Position numbers and translations under genes: made by a program
Notes under the pieces: generated by a model
Seen by the model: only the letters and a program-made list of their open reading frames with translations
Told to the model about the DNA's origin: nothing
Databases searched by the model: none
In this document: positions 1-7,818 of the stretch, piece by piece
Numbering within the stretch: position 1 is the stretch's first letter
How the letters are laid out: each line of letters begins with the position of its first letter
Source: Rubrobacter sp.
GTDB taxonomy: Bacteria > Actinomycetota > Rubrobacteria > Rubrobacterales > Rubrobacteraceae
Direction of reading: 5' to 3'
Length of the DNA stretch: 18,711 nucleotides
Assembly: GCA_013695335.1 (NCBI GenBank)
Contig: JACDAR010000224.1
Coordinates: 1-18,711, forward strand

Positions 1-615
1 GTCGGCAGCCCACAGTCCGTGCGCCTCGGCGTCCCCGGCGTGCTCGACGGCGCGGAACACGTGCGCGTTCGGGACCTTCACCGCACCGGGCACCATCGGC
101 TCGAACGGCGCCTTCATCGCCGGCACGCCCGTCAGTGACAGTGCCCCCATCGTCACGCCGTGGTAGGCCCACTGGCGGCTGATGACCTTGTAGCGGCCGG
201 GTTGCCCGACGAGCTTGAAGTACTGCCGGGCCAGCTTGTACGCCGCCTCGACCGCCTCGCTGCCGCCGGTGGTGAAGAAGACCCGGTTGAGGTCGCCCGG
301 GGCGCGCTCCGCCAGCCGCTCCGCCAGCTCGACCGCCGTCGGGTGCGCGTAGCCCCAGATCGGGAAGTAGGCCAGCTGGTCGGACTGCTTGGCCGCGGCC
401 GCACCGAGCTCCTGCCGTCCGTGCCCGACCTGCGAGACGAACAGGCTGGACAGCCCGTCCAGGTAGCGCTTCCCGCTGTCGTCGAAGACGTACGAGCCCT
501 CGCCGCGGACGATGACCGGCGGCCGGGTGCTCAGCCGCGAGAAGTGCGTCCAGAGGTGCCGCTGCGCCGATGCAGCGGTGATGTCAGCAGCGGATTCGGC
601 CGTGGTCTCGTGCAT
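1..615 (-). CDS. Class III (PLP-dependent) aminotransferase, omega-amino acid/polyamine type, C-terminus cut off by window edge
   Basis: An open frame runs from ATG (613-615, minus strand) to the window edge, giving 205 residues without a stop. It begins MHETTAESAADITA and carries class III aminotransferase landmarks: the LDGLSSLFVSQVGHG segment, TTGGSEAVEAAYKLARQY (the phosphate-binding SGSEA-type loop) and the YHGVTMGALSLTG region. The PLP lysine would lie beyond the edge. It is a paralogue of the aminotransferase at 12675-14039; the two align along this whole stretch. A GGAGG lies four bases before the ATG, and the start overlaps the stop of the upstream dehydrogenase gene by one base (TGATG), so translational coupling is likely. 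The likely role is transfer of an amino group from a polyamine, GABA or beta-alanine to pyruvate or 2-oxoglutarate. Codon use is odd: 192 of 205 codons end in G or C, and Arg is encoded only by CGC and CGG, unlike most of the cluster. Exact substrate unknown. Confidence 0.88.
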   Translation of the reverse strand, partial: MHETTAESAADITAASAQRHLWTHFSRLSTRPPVIVRGEGSYVFDDSGKRYLDGLSSLFVSQVGHGRQELGAAAAKQSDQLAYFPIWGYAHPTAVELAERLAERAPGDLNRVFFTTGGSEAVEAAYKLARQYFKLVGQPGRYKVISRQWAYHGVTMGALSLTGVPAMKAPFEPMVPGAVKVPNAHVFRAVEHAGDAEAHGLWAAD

Positions 616-2057
616 CAGCCCTCCAGGCTCGTCATGACGTGCTTGATGCGGGTGTAGTCCTCCAGGCTGTACATCGAGAGGTCCTTGCCGTGGCCCGAGT
701 GCCCGAAGCCGCCGTGGGGCATCTCGGCGACGAGCGGGATGTGCGTGTTGATCCAGACGCACCCAAAGTCAAGCCTGCGGCTGACCCGCATCGCCCGGCC
801 GTGGTCCTTCGTGAACACGCTCGAAGCCAACCCGTATTTCACGCCGTTGGCCCACCGCACGGCCTCGTCCTCGTCGGAGAACGATTGGACTGTGATAACG
901 GGGCCGAAGATCTCGGTCTGCGAAGCCTCGTCGTCCTGACGCAGCCCCGATACGACGGTCGGCTCGAAGAAGAAGCCCCTTTCACCGAACCTGTGACCGC
1001 CGGTCACGACCTCGGCGTGACCGGGCAGCCGCTCCACCATGCCGGAGACGTGGCCGAGCTGGTTCTGGTTGTTGAGCGGCCCGTAGTCCGGCTCCTCGGC
1101 GGCTCCGTTGGGAGCTCCGGTGGTGGTGTTCTTCGCCTGCTCAGTGATGGCGGCGACGAAGTCGTCGTGGATGCCTGGAGCGGCGAGTACACGGGTGGCC
1201 GCCGTGCAATCCTGGCCCGCGTTGAAGTATCCCGCGCCCGCTATGGCCTCTGCCGCCGCTTCGAGGTCAGCGTCGTCGAAGACTATAACCGGCGCTTTGC
1301 CGCCAAGCTCCAGGTGGGTGCGCTTCAGATCGTGGGCCGCAGCCTCGGCGACCTGCATTCCGGCGCGGACTGATCCGGTTATGGAGACCATCTGGGGCGT
1401 CGGGTGCTGGACGAGGGCTCGGCCGGTGTCGCGGTCGCCGCATACCACGTTGAAGACGCCGTCTGGGAGAAACTCAGAGGCGATCTCCGCGAGCATCACG
1501 GTCGAGACCGGCGTGGTGTCTGATGGTTTGAGGACGATGGTGTTGCCAGCGGCTATGGCTGGGGCGAATTTCCAGACGGCCATCATCATTGGGTAGTTCC
1601 ACGGCGTGACCTGCCCGATGACGCCGACGGGCTCGCGTCGTACGAAGGAAGTGTAACCTTCGAGGTACTCGCCCGCGGACTTTCCTTCGAGCACGCGGGC
1701 GGCTCCGGCGAAGAACCGGATCTGGTCCACCGCAGCCGGTATCTCTTCCTCCATCGTGAGGTTGAAGGGTTTGCCCGTGTTCTCCGACTCGGCCCGCACG
1801 ATGTCCTCTGCCCGCTCCTCGATGGCGTCGGCGATCCTGAACAGCGCAAGTTGCCGCTCCGATGGCGTCACATCACGCCACTTCTCGAACGCTTTTTCGG
1901 CCGCATCGAACGCCCGGTCCACGTCTTCCTTGCCTGACGCTGGCGCCTGCGCGTACACCTCACCGGTTGACGGGTTCACCACGTCGTAGAGGCGTCCATC
2001 TGCCGGGTCCACATGCTCCCCGCCGATGAAGTTCCGTACTTCTGTCTTTGTTTCCAT
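615..2057 (-). CDS. Gamma-aminobutyraldehyde dehydrogenase-type aldehyde dehydrogenase
   Basis: This is a 480-residue NAD(P)-dependent aldehyde dehydrogenase, full length for the family. Visible motifs are PWNYP (152-156, oxyanion Asn154), KPS with cofactor-binding Lys177, ELGGK with general base Glu250, and GQDCTAATR with catalytic Cys284. The C-terminal stretch KDLSMYSLEDYTRIKHVM closely matches the end of E. coli PatD (4-aminobutanal dehydrogenase), which supports oxidation of 4-aminobutanal/1-pyrroline to GABA, or of 3-aminopropanal to beta-alanine. The start is well supported: AGGAG sits six bases before the ATG. It lies 42 bp after the FAD oxidoreductase gene and overlaps the next aminotransferase by one base. 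The last 49 codons (618-764) all end in G or C, whereas 14 of the next 91 (765 onward) end in A or T. Enzyme class is sure; the substrate is inferred from motif and context. Confidence 0.92.
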   Translation of the reverse strand: METKTEVRNFIGGEHVDPADGRLYDVVNPSTGEVYAQAPASGKEDVDRAFDAAEKAFEKWRDVTPSERQLALFRIADAIEERAEDIVRAESENTGKPFNLTMEEEIPAAVDQIRFFAGAARVLEGKSAGEYLEGYTSFVRREPVGVIGQVTPWNYPMMMAVWKFAPAIAAGNTIVLKPSDTTPVSTVMLAEIASEFLPDGVFNVVCGDRDTGRALVQHPTPQMVSITGSVRAGMQVAEAAAHDLKRTHLELGGKAPVIVFDDADLEAAAEAIAGAGYFNAGQDCTAATRVLAAPGIHDDFVAAITEQAKNTTTGAPNGAAEEPDYGPLNNQNQLGHVSGMVERLPGHAEVVTGGHRFGERGFFFEPTVVSGLRQDDEASQTEIFGPVITVQSFSDEDEAVRWANGVKYGLASSVFTKDHGRAMRVSRRLDFGCVWINTHIPLVAEMPHGGFGHSGHGKDLSMYSLEDYTRIKHVMTSLEG

Positions 2058-2077
2058 GCAGGTCTCCTTTCCTAGAC

Positions 2078-2093
2078 TTTCACTGGCGTGAAA
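2078..2093. repeat. Short inverted repeat between two operon genes
   Basis: TTTCAC and GTGAAA form a perfect 6-bp stem around a 4-base loop (TGGC) in the 42-bp spacer between the FAD oxidoreductase stop and the aldehyde dehydrogenase start. It has no T-tract, so it is not a standard terminator. It could be an mRNA processing or stability hairpin, or chance. Confidence 0.35.
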
Positions 2094-2099
2094 CTGCCT

Positions 2100-3686
2100 T
2101 TAGCTGGCAGTCTCCCCGTTTCGTGTTTCGAGATCCTTCAGCGCCTCGCGGGCGCAGTTGCGGCCGGGCGCGCCGTAGACCGCGCCGCCGGGCCAGGCTC
2201 CCGCGCCGCACAGGTACAGGTTCTCGACCGGAGTCCGGTAGTCCGCGTAGCCGGGAACCGGGCGGTTGCCGAACATCTGGTCTGGTAGGATCTCACCGTG
2301 GAAAATGTTGCCGCCCGTGATCCCGATCCTCTCCTCGATGTCAGGCGGCCCCAGAATCTCGATCCCTTCGACCGCGTCAGGCAGGTTTGGCGCGTACTCG
2401 GCGAACGTATCAATTATGTTGCGCCCGATCTCCTCCCGCCGCTCCTCCCAGGTTCCCTCGGCAAGCCTGTACGGCGCGTACTGGCAGAACAGGCTCATGG
2501 TGTGCTTGCCCGGTGGCGCGAGGCCGTCCTCCGTGGCGCTCTGGATGTAGCCGTCTATGAACGGTCGCCGGGATGGTTCGCCCCGCTCGCACTCCTCCCA
2601 CGCCGTCTGGAGCGCATCCACGGACGGGTTTATGACGATGCCGCCTGTGTGCTGGGGACCTATCTCCTTGCCTGGCAGGGCGGTGAAGTCCGGCAATTCC
2701 CCGAGCGCGAGCAGCACCTTCACCACCGAGCCTTCCATGCGCATCTGCTTCACGCCAGAGGCGAGGTCTTCCGGCAGGTGCTTCTCGCCAACCATCCCCA
2801 GGTAGGTGCGGTACGGGTCGGCATTGGAAAGGACGGCATCCGTATCGAAGGAGCGTCCGTCTTGCAGGTGGACGCCCTTCGCCACGCCGTCCCGGATGTC
2901 TATTTCGGCGACTTCGGCGTCGGTGAGGATCTCGGCCCCTTGTTCCCTGGCCGACGAGGCTATGGCCTGCGAGACGGAGCCCATGCCGCCGCAGACGTAG
3001 CCCCAGGCGCCCTGGTGGCCGTCGATCTGGCCGAGGATGTGGTGGTACTTCACGTAGGCGGTACCGGGCGTGCGGGGACCGGCGTTCGTGCCGATCACAC
3101 CACCTACGCATAGCACCGCCTTTATCTCCTCGGACTCGAAGTAATCGTCCAGTACATCAGCGATGCTCCGCTTCGTGAGCGTTTGCCAGTCCTCCTCGCC
3201 ATCAGGCCCGTCGAAGGCGCGTTCCAGATCCTGCGCGGTTGGCGCCGGACCTTCCGTCAGCGGCTTCATGCGGGCGATGATGCGGCCCCACATCGCCCAG
3301 TAGGCGTCGTGGGCGGCGACGCCTTTGTGGGAGAACTTGGCGATCTGCTCGGCTGTCTTCCCGCTATCAAGGAAGGAGGCGATGTAGCGTCCGTCTGGGA
3401 AGGGCATGAAATACTGGGGGTCGAGCGGCCTGACGTCGTAGCCGTGGCGGGTTAGGTCGAGGTCCTGGATGACCTCGGGAAGCAGGAGCTGGCAGACGTA
3501 GGAGCAGGTCGAGATCCTGTACCCGGGCCACGGCTCCTCCGTCACGGTGGCGCCGCCGATGATCCCGCGCCGCTCCAGCACGAGCACCTTCTTGCCAGCC
3601 TTCGCCAGGTACGAGGCGGCGATGAGGCCGTTGTGCCCGGACCCGACGACGATGGCGTCGTAGTGCGTGTTCGAAGAGGCAGCCAT
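2100..3686 (-). CDS. FAD/NAD(P)-dependent oxidoreductase, PYROXD2/phytoene-desaturase-like
   Basis: A 528-residue flavoprotein. The N-terminus YDAIVVGSGHNGLIAASYLA (9-28) holds the Rossmann dinucleotide motif GSGHNG (15-20), followed by VLVLERR with the ribose-binding acid. The C-terminus VENLYLCGAGAWPGGAVYGA is the second FAD-binding motif of the phytoene desaturase/PYROXD2 group. The open frame extends 150 codons upstream, but that part is an arginine- and glycine-rich shadow of the upstream gene. The ATG at 3684-3686 is chosen because the FAD motif starts right after it and because it overlaps the previous stop by one base (TGATG). This family usually oxidises C-N or C-C bonds, but few bacterial members have known substrates. 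In this operon a polyamine-derived amine, imine or lactam is possible, and that is inference. It is not the usual PuuB type, a copy of which lies at 11189-12619. Confidence 0.87.
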   Translation of the reverse strand: MAASSNTHYDAIVVGSGHNGLIAASYLAKAGKKVLVLERRGIIGGATVTEEPWPGYRISTCSYVCQLLLPEVIQDLDLTRHGYDVRPLDPQYFMPFPDGRYIASFLDSGKTAEQIAKFSHKGVAAHDAYWAMWGRIIARMKPLTEGPAPTAQDLERAFDGPDGEEDWQTLTKRSIADVLDDYFESEEIKAVLCVGGVIGTNAGPRTPGTAYVKYHHILGQIDGHQGAWGYVCGGMGSVSQAIASSAREQGAEILTDAEVAEIDIRDGVAKGVHLQDGRSFDTDAVLSNADPYRTYLGMVGEKHLPEDLASGVKQMRMEGSVVKVLLALGELPDFTALPGKEIGPQHTGGIVINPSVDALQTAWEECERGEPSRRPFIDGYIQSATEDGLAPPGKHTMSLFCQYAPYRLAEGTWEERREEIGRNIIDTFAEYAPNLPDAVEGIEILGPPDIEERIGITGGNIFHGEILPDQMFGNRPVPGYADYRTPVENLYLCGAGAWPGGAVYGAPGRNCAREALKDLETRNGETAS

Positions 3687-4387
3687 CAGTACCTGCACCT
3701 CGAGACGGCCTCGCGCAGCGTCCGTTTCGCGCCGGAGTGCAGCATCGGGCCGTGGGTCATCACGACGGTGGCGAAGTCCTCCGCGAGCAGCTTCTCCGCC
3801 GAGCGTCTGGCCTCCTTCGGGTCGGCGCAGACCGCCTTGACCCCGCCGACGTTTACCTTGCGGACCAGGGCGCCGAAAGCGTCGCCGGTGAAGAGCACGC
3901 CGTCGCCTTCCCTGAGCAACGAGACGTGCCCGAGCGTGTGCCCGGGCGTGGAGATGACGCGGAATCCCGAGACGAGGTCCCCTTCGTGCAGGATCTTCGT
4001 GACCGACGCCGTCGGCAGCTTGGCCCTGCTGGTCGCGGGACGCAAGAGCGGGTTGCTGGCTGAATCCGGCGGGCGCCTGCCAGAGACGATCTCCGCCTCG
4101 TAAGCCGTCGCGCCGATCTCCACCTGCGGCGCCCACTCCAGCAAGCCCGGCAGGCCGCCGATGTGGTCAACGTGATGGTGGGTGAGGAAGATGCGCTTCA
4201 AGTCCTCCTGCCCCGATCCGAGCGCGGTTATCGCGGCCTTTATACGCTCCACGCTACCCGCCACGCCCGTGTCCACCAGCGTCCAGCCGTCATCGTTCTC
4301 GAGCAGCAGGACGCTGATAGTGTTCGGCAGCGCGAAAGCGTCCATACGATACACGCCCGGTGCGATGCTCTCCGGCCGGGCGCTCAC
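3686..4387 (-). CDS. Metallo-beta-lactamase-fold hydrolase
   Basis: A 233-residue single-domain MBL-fold protein. Visible metal-binding motifs are THHHVDHIGG (His70-x-His72-x-Asp74-His75), STPGHTLGHVS, FTGDAFG, and a late MTHGP histidine. There is no signal peptide, so it is cytoplasmic. The fold hydrolyses thioesters, lactones, lactams or phosphoesters; nothing here fixes the substrate. The chosen GTG start gives SIAPGVYRMDAF, typical of the family N-terminus. An ATG at 4343-4345 is an alternative, and the ribosome site is poor in either case. It is translationally coupled to the next gene (TGATG) and sits 60 bp after the aldehyde dehydrogenase stop. Its place in a polyamine cluster suggests hydrolysis of an acylated or cyclised intermediate, but this is speculative. 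Confidence 0.88.
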   Translation of the reverse strand: MSARPESIAPGVYRMDAFALPNTISVLLLENDDGWTLVDTGVAGSVERIKAAITALGSGQEDLKRIFLTHHHVDHIGGLPGLLEWAPQVEIGATAYEAEIVSGRRPPDSASNPLLRPATSRAKLPTASVTKILHEGDLVSGFRVISTPGHTLGHVSLLREGDGVLFTGDAFGALVRKVNVGGVKAVCADPKEARRSAEKLLAEDFATVVMTHGPMLHSGAKRTLREAVSRCRY

Positions 4388-4418
4388 GCGGATACCGGAT
4401 ACCTTGCGAACGGCACAA

Positions 4419-4449
4419 CCTGATGCCTGAAACCTGTAACCTGAAGCCT
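4419..4449. repeat. Degenerate heptanucleotide tandem repeat
   Basis: Four consecutive 7-base units read CCTGATG, CCTGAAA, CCTGTAA, CCTGAAG, then CCT. The period is exact and the first four bases are invariant. The repeat fills much of the only sizeable spacer in this part of the operon (4388-4447) and touches the TAG stop of the aldehyde dehydrogenase gene. Function is unknown. It resembles the short tandemly repeated heptanucleotides reported in intergenic DNA of some bacteria. A related 7-base repeat occurs at 17684-17700. Confidence 0.6.
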
Positions 4450-5863
4450 ATCCGCCATACGGATACCACCACTCCTTCTTCTCCACCTGCGGGTCTATGT
4501 GGACGTGCTTGGATTCCTGGAAGGCTTCGAGTCCTTCCCGCCCCAGTTCACGCCCGATGCCGCTTCCGCCGTGACCACCGAACGGGGCCGCGTCGTTGTC
4601 CGTGAGCGGGTCGTTGATCCAGACCGTCCCGGCCCGGATGCCCCTCATGCACCGCAGCATCTTCTCGAAATCCCGCGTGTACACGTTCGCCCCGAGCCCG
4701 AAAGGCACGGAGTTCGCCTGCTCGATCGCCTCGTCCAGGCTATCCACCTCCACGATCGGGACGACAGGCCCGAAGGTCTCGTCGCGCATCACGGTCATCG
4801 ACGGCGTGACGCCCGTGAGGACGGTTGGCCTGTAGTAGAAGCCGCGCTCTCCCCACCGTTCGCCGCCCGCGACGAGCTTCGCGCCCTTCTCGACGGCCTC
4901 CCCGACGTGGCGCTCGACCTTGTCACGTCCGGGGCCGTTGATCATCGGCCCGATGTCCGTCGCCTCTTCCATCGGGTCGCCGATGTTCAGGCTCTCGACA
5001 AACTCCCTGGAAGCCTCGATGAAGTCGCTTGCGATCCCCTTCTCGACGTAGAAGCGTTCGGAGGAGGTGCAGACCTGACCGGCGTTGAGGCAGGCGGCCC
5101 ACACGGCGCCCTGGGCGGCGATCTCCACGTCCACGTCGTCGCAGATGATGAAAGGGTCCTTGCCGCCAAGCTCCAGGTTGGCCCGCATCAGGCGCTCCGC
5201 GGCCGTTACGCCGACCTTCCGGCCGGTCTCCTGGCTCCCGGTGAACGCCACCATGTCGACGCCGGGATGCCGGACTAGCGCGTCTCCCACGTCTCCGGCC
5301 CCGTACACGACCTGGAGCAGCCCGTCAGGGAGGTCTTCTATCAACTCGGCCATCCTCCGCGTCGCCAGCGGCGTCTCCTCAGATGGTTTGAGGATGACGG
5401 CGTTCCCGGCGGCGAGGGCGGGTGCGACCTTCCAGGCGGCGAGTAGCAGCGGGTAGTTCCAGGGTACAATGCAGGCGACGGTTCCTATGGGTTCCTTTAT
5501 GACCATCGCGAGTTGCTGGGGTTCGATGGGGGCCGGGAGGTAGCCGACGGAGTCGCGGGCGATCTCCCCGTAGTAGTCGAAGCACGAAGCGACCCACTCG
5601 ACCTCGTCGTGGTTCTCGATGTACGGTTTGCCGCCCTCATGCGTCATGATCTCCGCCAGCTCCGCCTGATGGTCGAGCAGGGAACGTGAGATCCCGTGAA
5701 ATACACCTGCCCGATCCAGCCCCGCGAACCCACGCCACTCCTCGAAGCCACGCTTCGCCCTCTCCGCGACGGCGTTCAATTCGTCGCGGGTGGTCGTCGG
5801 GATCTCCTCGATACTCTCCCCGGTCGCTGGGTTCGTGACGCGCAGGATGTTGTTCTCGGTCAT
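4448..5863 (-). CDS. Aldehyde dehydrogenase, betaine/aminoaldehyde family
   Basis: A 471-residue NAD(P)-dependent aldehyde dehydrogenase with PWNYP (134-138, Asn136), KPS (Lys159), ELGGKDP (Glu231) and GQVCTSSER (catalytic Cys265). The C-terminal EKKEWWYPYGG resembles the KDWWFPY-type end of glycine-betaine/aminoaldehyde dehydrogenases. It differs clearly from the dehydrogenase at 615-2057, so the two probably act on different aldehydes: 4-aminobutanal, 3-aminopropanal or succinate semialdehyde are candidates. The start is 10 bp after the agmatinase stop. AGGAG abuts the ATG with no spacer, unusually close for a Shine-Dalgarno, so initiation may rely on coupling or on a GAAAG further upstream. 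Enzyme class is certain; substrate is not. Confidence 0.92.
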   Translation of the reverse strand: MTENNILRVTNPATGESIEEIPTTTRDELNAVAERAKRGFEEWRGFAGLDRAGVFHGISRSLLDHQAELAEIMTHEGGKPYIENHDEVEWVASCFDYYGEIARDSVGYLPAPIEPQQLAMVIKEPIGTVACIVPWNYPLLLAAWKVAPALAAGNAVILKPSEETPLATRRMAELIEDLPDGLLQVVYGAGDVGDALVRHPGVDMVAFTGSQETGRKVGVTAAERLMRANLELGGKDPFIICDDVDVEIAAQGAVWAACLNAGQVCTSSERFYVEKGIASDFIEASREFVESLNIGDPMEEATDIGPMINGPGRDKVERHVGEAVEKGAKLVAGGERWGERGFYYRPTVLTGVTPSMTVMRDETFGPVVPIVEVDSLDEAIEQANSVPFGLGANVYTRDFEKMLRCMRGIRAGTVWINDPLTDNDAAPFGGHGGSGIGRELGREGLEAFQESKHVHIDPQVEKKEWWYPYGG

Positions 5864-5873
5864 CTCCTACTTT

Positions 5874-6983
5874 CTAGTTGATCGGGTAGCGGGACGGCAG
5901 GCGCCCGTGCAATAGCAACTCGGCAAGGACGTTCATCACGGCCCTGGAGGCGAGCAGGGCCGTCGTCTCGGCCACGTCGTACGGTGGCGAGACTTCGACC
6001 ACCTCCATGCCGCACAATCCTTCCCTGGCAACCAGCCTCAGCAGTTTCAGAGCCTCCCTCGGCGTGAAGCCGCCTGGTTCGGGGGTTCCGGTGCCTGGCG
6101 CCGCGAACGGGTCAATGGAGTCTATGTCGAAGCTCAGGTACACGGCTCCTGCGCCGTCCCAAGCGACTTCCAGCGCCCGCTCTGCCGCCTTCTCGACGCC
6201 CATAGTGTCCACGTCGTCCACCGTCAGGATCGTGGTTTCGCGCTCCCTCGCGTTGCCTATGGATTCGCGAAGGCCCATCCAGCCTCCGAGCCCTACCTGC
6301 ACTAGATTCTTGGCCGGCACGTTTGGGATGTTGGTGGCGTGGAACCAGGGCGTGCCGTGGGTGAGGTCGTCGTAGTCGCGCTCGTTCATGTCGGCATGAC
6401 GGTCAAGGTGGATGATGCCGATGTTGCCTTCCGTGTTCGCGGCAAGAGCCCGCAAGACGGGGAAGCCTATGGAGTGGTCGCCGCCAAGAATCACGGGGAA
6501 GGTTCCCGCGCTGAAGACGTGGTCTACGGCGGCCGTGATCTGGTCGAACGACTTCTCGATGTTGCCAGGCAGCGTGAACACATCACCAACGTCCACGATA
6601 TCCAGTGCTTCAGCCAGGTCCACGCCCATGTCGAAGCTGTAGCCGTCGGAGATGCGCGAAGCCTGCCTGATGCCCCTGGGACCGTATCGGGCGCCTGGCC
6701 GCGAGGTGGTCCCCGTATCGTACGGCGCCCCGATCACGGCGGCCGTGTGATCCCCAACCTGCCTCACGTCCTCCAGAAACGGGAACCCCATGAAAGTGTC
6801 GAAGCCGGAGTAGGCAGGCGCGAACCGACGGGCGAACATGCTGATCTCACGGTTGCCGACGGATTCAGCAGCCTCCAGGCCATGCCTGAGCGATTCTTCG
6901 ATCCGCGCCCGCCACACGTCGTCGGGAATCTGGCGCTCCGCCCGCAGGCCCCGCTCGCCTTCAGTCTCCCGTTCCGGCGCCAC
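5874..6983 (-). CDS. speB: Ureohydrolase, agmatinase family
   Basis: A 369-residue ureohydrolase with both manganese-binding signatures: GGDHS (167-171, His170), HLDRHAD (Asp194, His196, Asp198) and SFDIDSIDP (Asp286, Asp288), followed by APGTGTPEPGG. The THGTPWFH segment and the cluster point to agmatine to putrescine plus urea; guanidinobutyrate or another guanidino amine is possible. The second motif is DRHAD rather than the common DAHxD. The start is GTG at 6981-6983, four bases after the permease stop, with GGAAGG about 12 bases upstream. About 45 residues precede the first ATG-encoded Met (MFARRFAPAYSG), so an internal start cannot be excluded. It sits between the uptake system and the catabolic dehydrogenases, which suits feeding imported agmatine into putrescine breakdown. 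Confidence 0.87.
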   Translation of the reverse strand: MAPERETEGERGLRAERQIPDDVWRARIEESLRHGLEAAESVGNREISMFARRFAPAYSGFDTFMGFPFLEDVRQVGDHTAAVIGAPYDTGTTSRPGARYGPRGIRQASRISDGYSFDMGVDLAEALDIVDVGDVFTLPGNIEKSFDQITAAVDHVFSAGTFPVILGGDHSIGFPVLRALAANTEGNIGIIHLDRHADMNERDYDDLTHGTPWFHATNIPNVPAKNLVQVGLGGWMGLRESIGNARERETTILTVDDVDTMGVEKAAERALEVAWDGAGAVYLSFDIDSIDPFAAPGTGTPEPGGFTPREALKLLRLVAREGLCGMEVVEVSPPYDVAETTALLASRAVMNVLAELLLHGRLPSRYPIN

Positions 6984-6987
6984 CCTT

Positions 6988-7818
6988 TTACGCGCCTTCC
7001 CGGCGTGAGAGCAGGCGGCTGCCGCCGAAGATCAGGATCATGGTGACGACCAGCACCACCGTCGAGAGCGCGTTGATGACCGGCGTGACGCCGAATTTGA
7101 TCATGGAGTAGATCTTCAGCGGAAGCGTGCTAGACCCGACGCCGGAGACGAAGAACGTGATCACGAAGTCGTCGAAAGAAAGCGTGAAGGCCAGGAGCGC
7201 ACCCGCCATCACGCCAGGCAGTATCAAAGGCAACGTAACCCGCACGAAGGTCGTCACGGGACCGGCCCCGAGATCCTGGGCCGCCTCTTCGAGTGACTCG
7301 TCCATCCCCGCCAGCCGCGCCCGCACCACAATGGTCACGAACGAGACCGTGAACGCGACGTGCGCGATGACGATGGTCACGATCCCAAGCTCCACGCCGA
7401 GCGGCAGGAACACCGCGACGAAGAAGACCAGCAGGCTCACGCCGACAACGATCTCCGGCATCACGGTAGCCGCGTAGATCGTGGAGTCCGCGAAGGTCTG
7501 GCCCCTGAAGTTGTGCCGCGTGAGCGCCAGCGCCGTCAGGGTGCCTATGGCGGTCGCTATGAGCGTCGCGGTTACGCCAACGATCATGGAGGTTCGGAAG
7601 GCATCATGTATGGTCTGGTCTGTCAGCAGAGCCCGGTACCACTCGGTCGAGAAGCCCGTCCAGCTCTGGGTGCTCTTGCTCGAGTTGAAGGAGAAGAACA
7701 TCAGGACGAGAATCGGGGCGTAGAGGAACGCGTAGATCAGGAGCGAGAAAAGGAACAAAGCCCTATCCGGAAGCTTCCCCACGCCCTTCTGCATGGGACC
7801 GCCAGCCTTCGCCGCCAT
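6988..7818 (-). CDS. potC: Polyamine ABC transporter permease, PotC type
   Basis: A 276-residue inner-membrane permease with about six hydrophobic segments; the first is FLFSLLIYAFLYAPILVLMF. The EAA coupling loop EEAAQDLGAGPVTTFVRVTL (near residues 177-196) contacts the ATPase. FNSSKSTQSWTGFSTEWYRAL after the first helix is typical of PotC/PotI. The ATG directly follows the TAG of the upstream permease (TAGATG), with GGAGG eight bases before it. It forms the membrane channel with the 7819-8682 product. Substrate (spermidine/putrescine) is inferred from PotD-like neighbours and the catabolic context. Confidence 0.9.
   Translation of the reverse strand: MAAKAGGPMQKGVGKLPDRALFLFSLLIYAFLYAPILVLMFFSFNSSKSTQSWTGFSTEWYRALLTDQTIHDAFRTSMIVGVTATLIATAIGTLTALALTRHNFRGQTFADSTIYAATVMPEIVVGVSLLVFFVAVFLPLGVELGIVTIVIAHVAFTVSFVTIVVRARLAGMDESLEEAAQDLGAGPVTTFVRVTLPLILPGVMAGALLAFTLSFDDFVITFFVSGVGSSTLPLKIYSMIKFGVTPVINALSTVVLVVTMILIFGGSRLLSRREGA

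Noticed and set aside
639..1373. Long plus-strand open frames opposite the aldehyde dehydrogenase (and similar long frames opposite the other genes, for example 10189-11343).
   Set aside because: High-GC DNA gives long antisense frames. These lack ribosome sites and family motifs, and the minus-strand genes are unambiguous.
3687..4136. The 150-codon upstream extension of the PYROXD2-like frame.
   Set aside because: It is Arg/Gly-rich, is antisense-frame shadow of the MBL gene, and the FAD motif starts right after the ATG at 3686.
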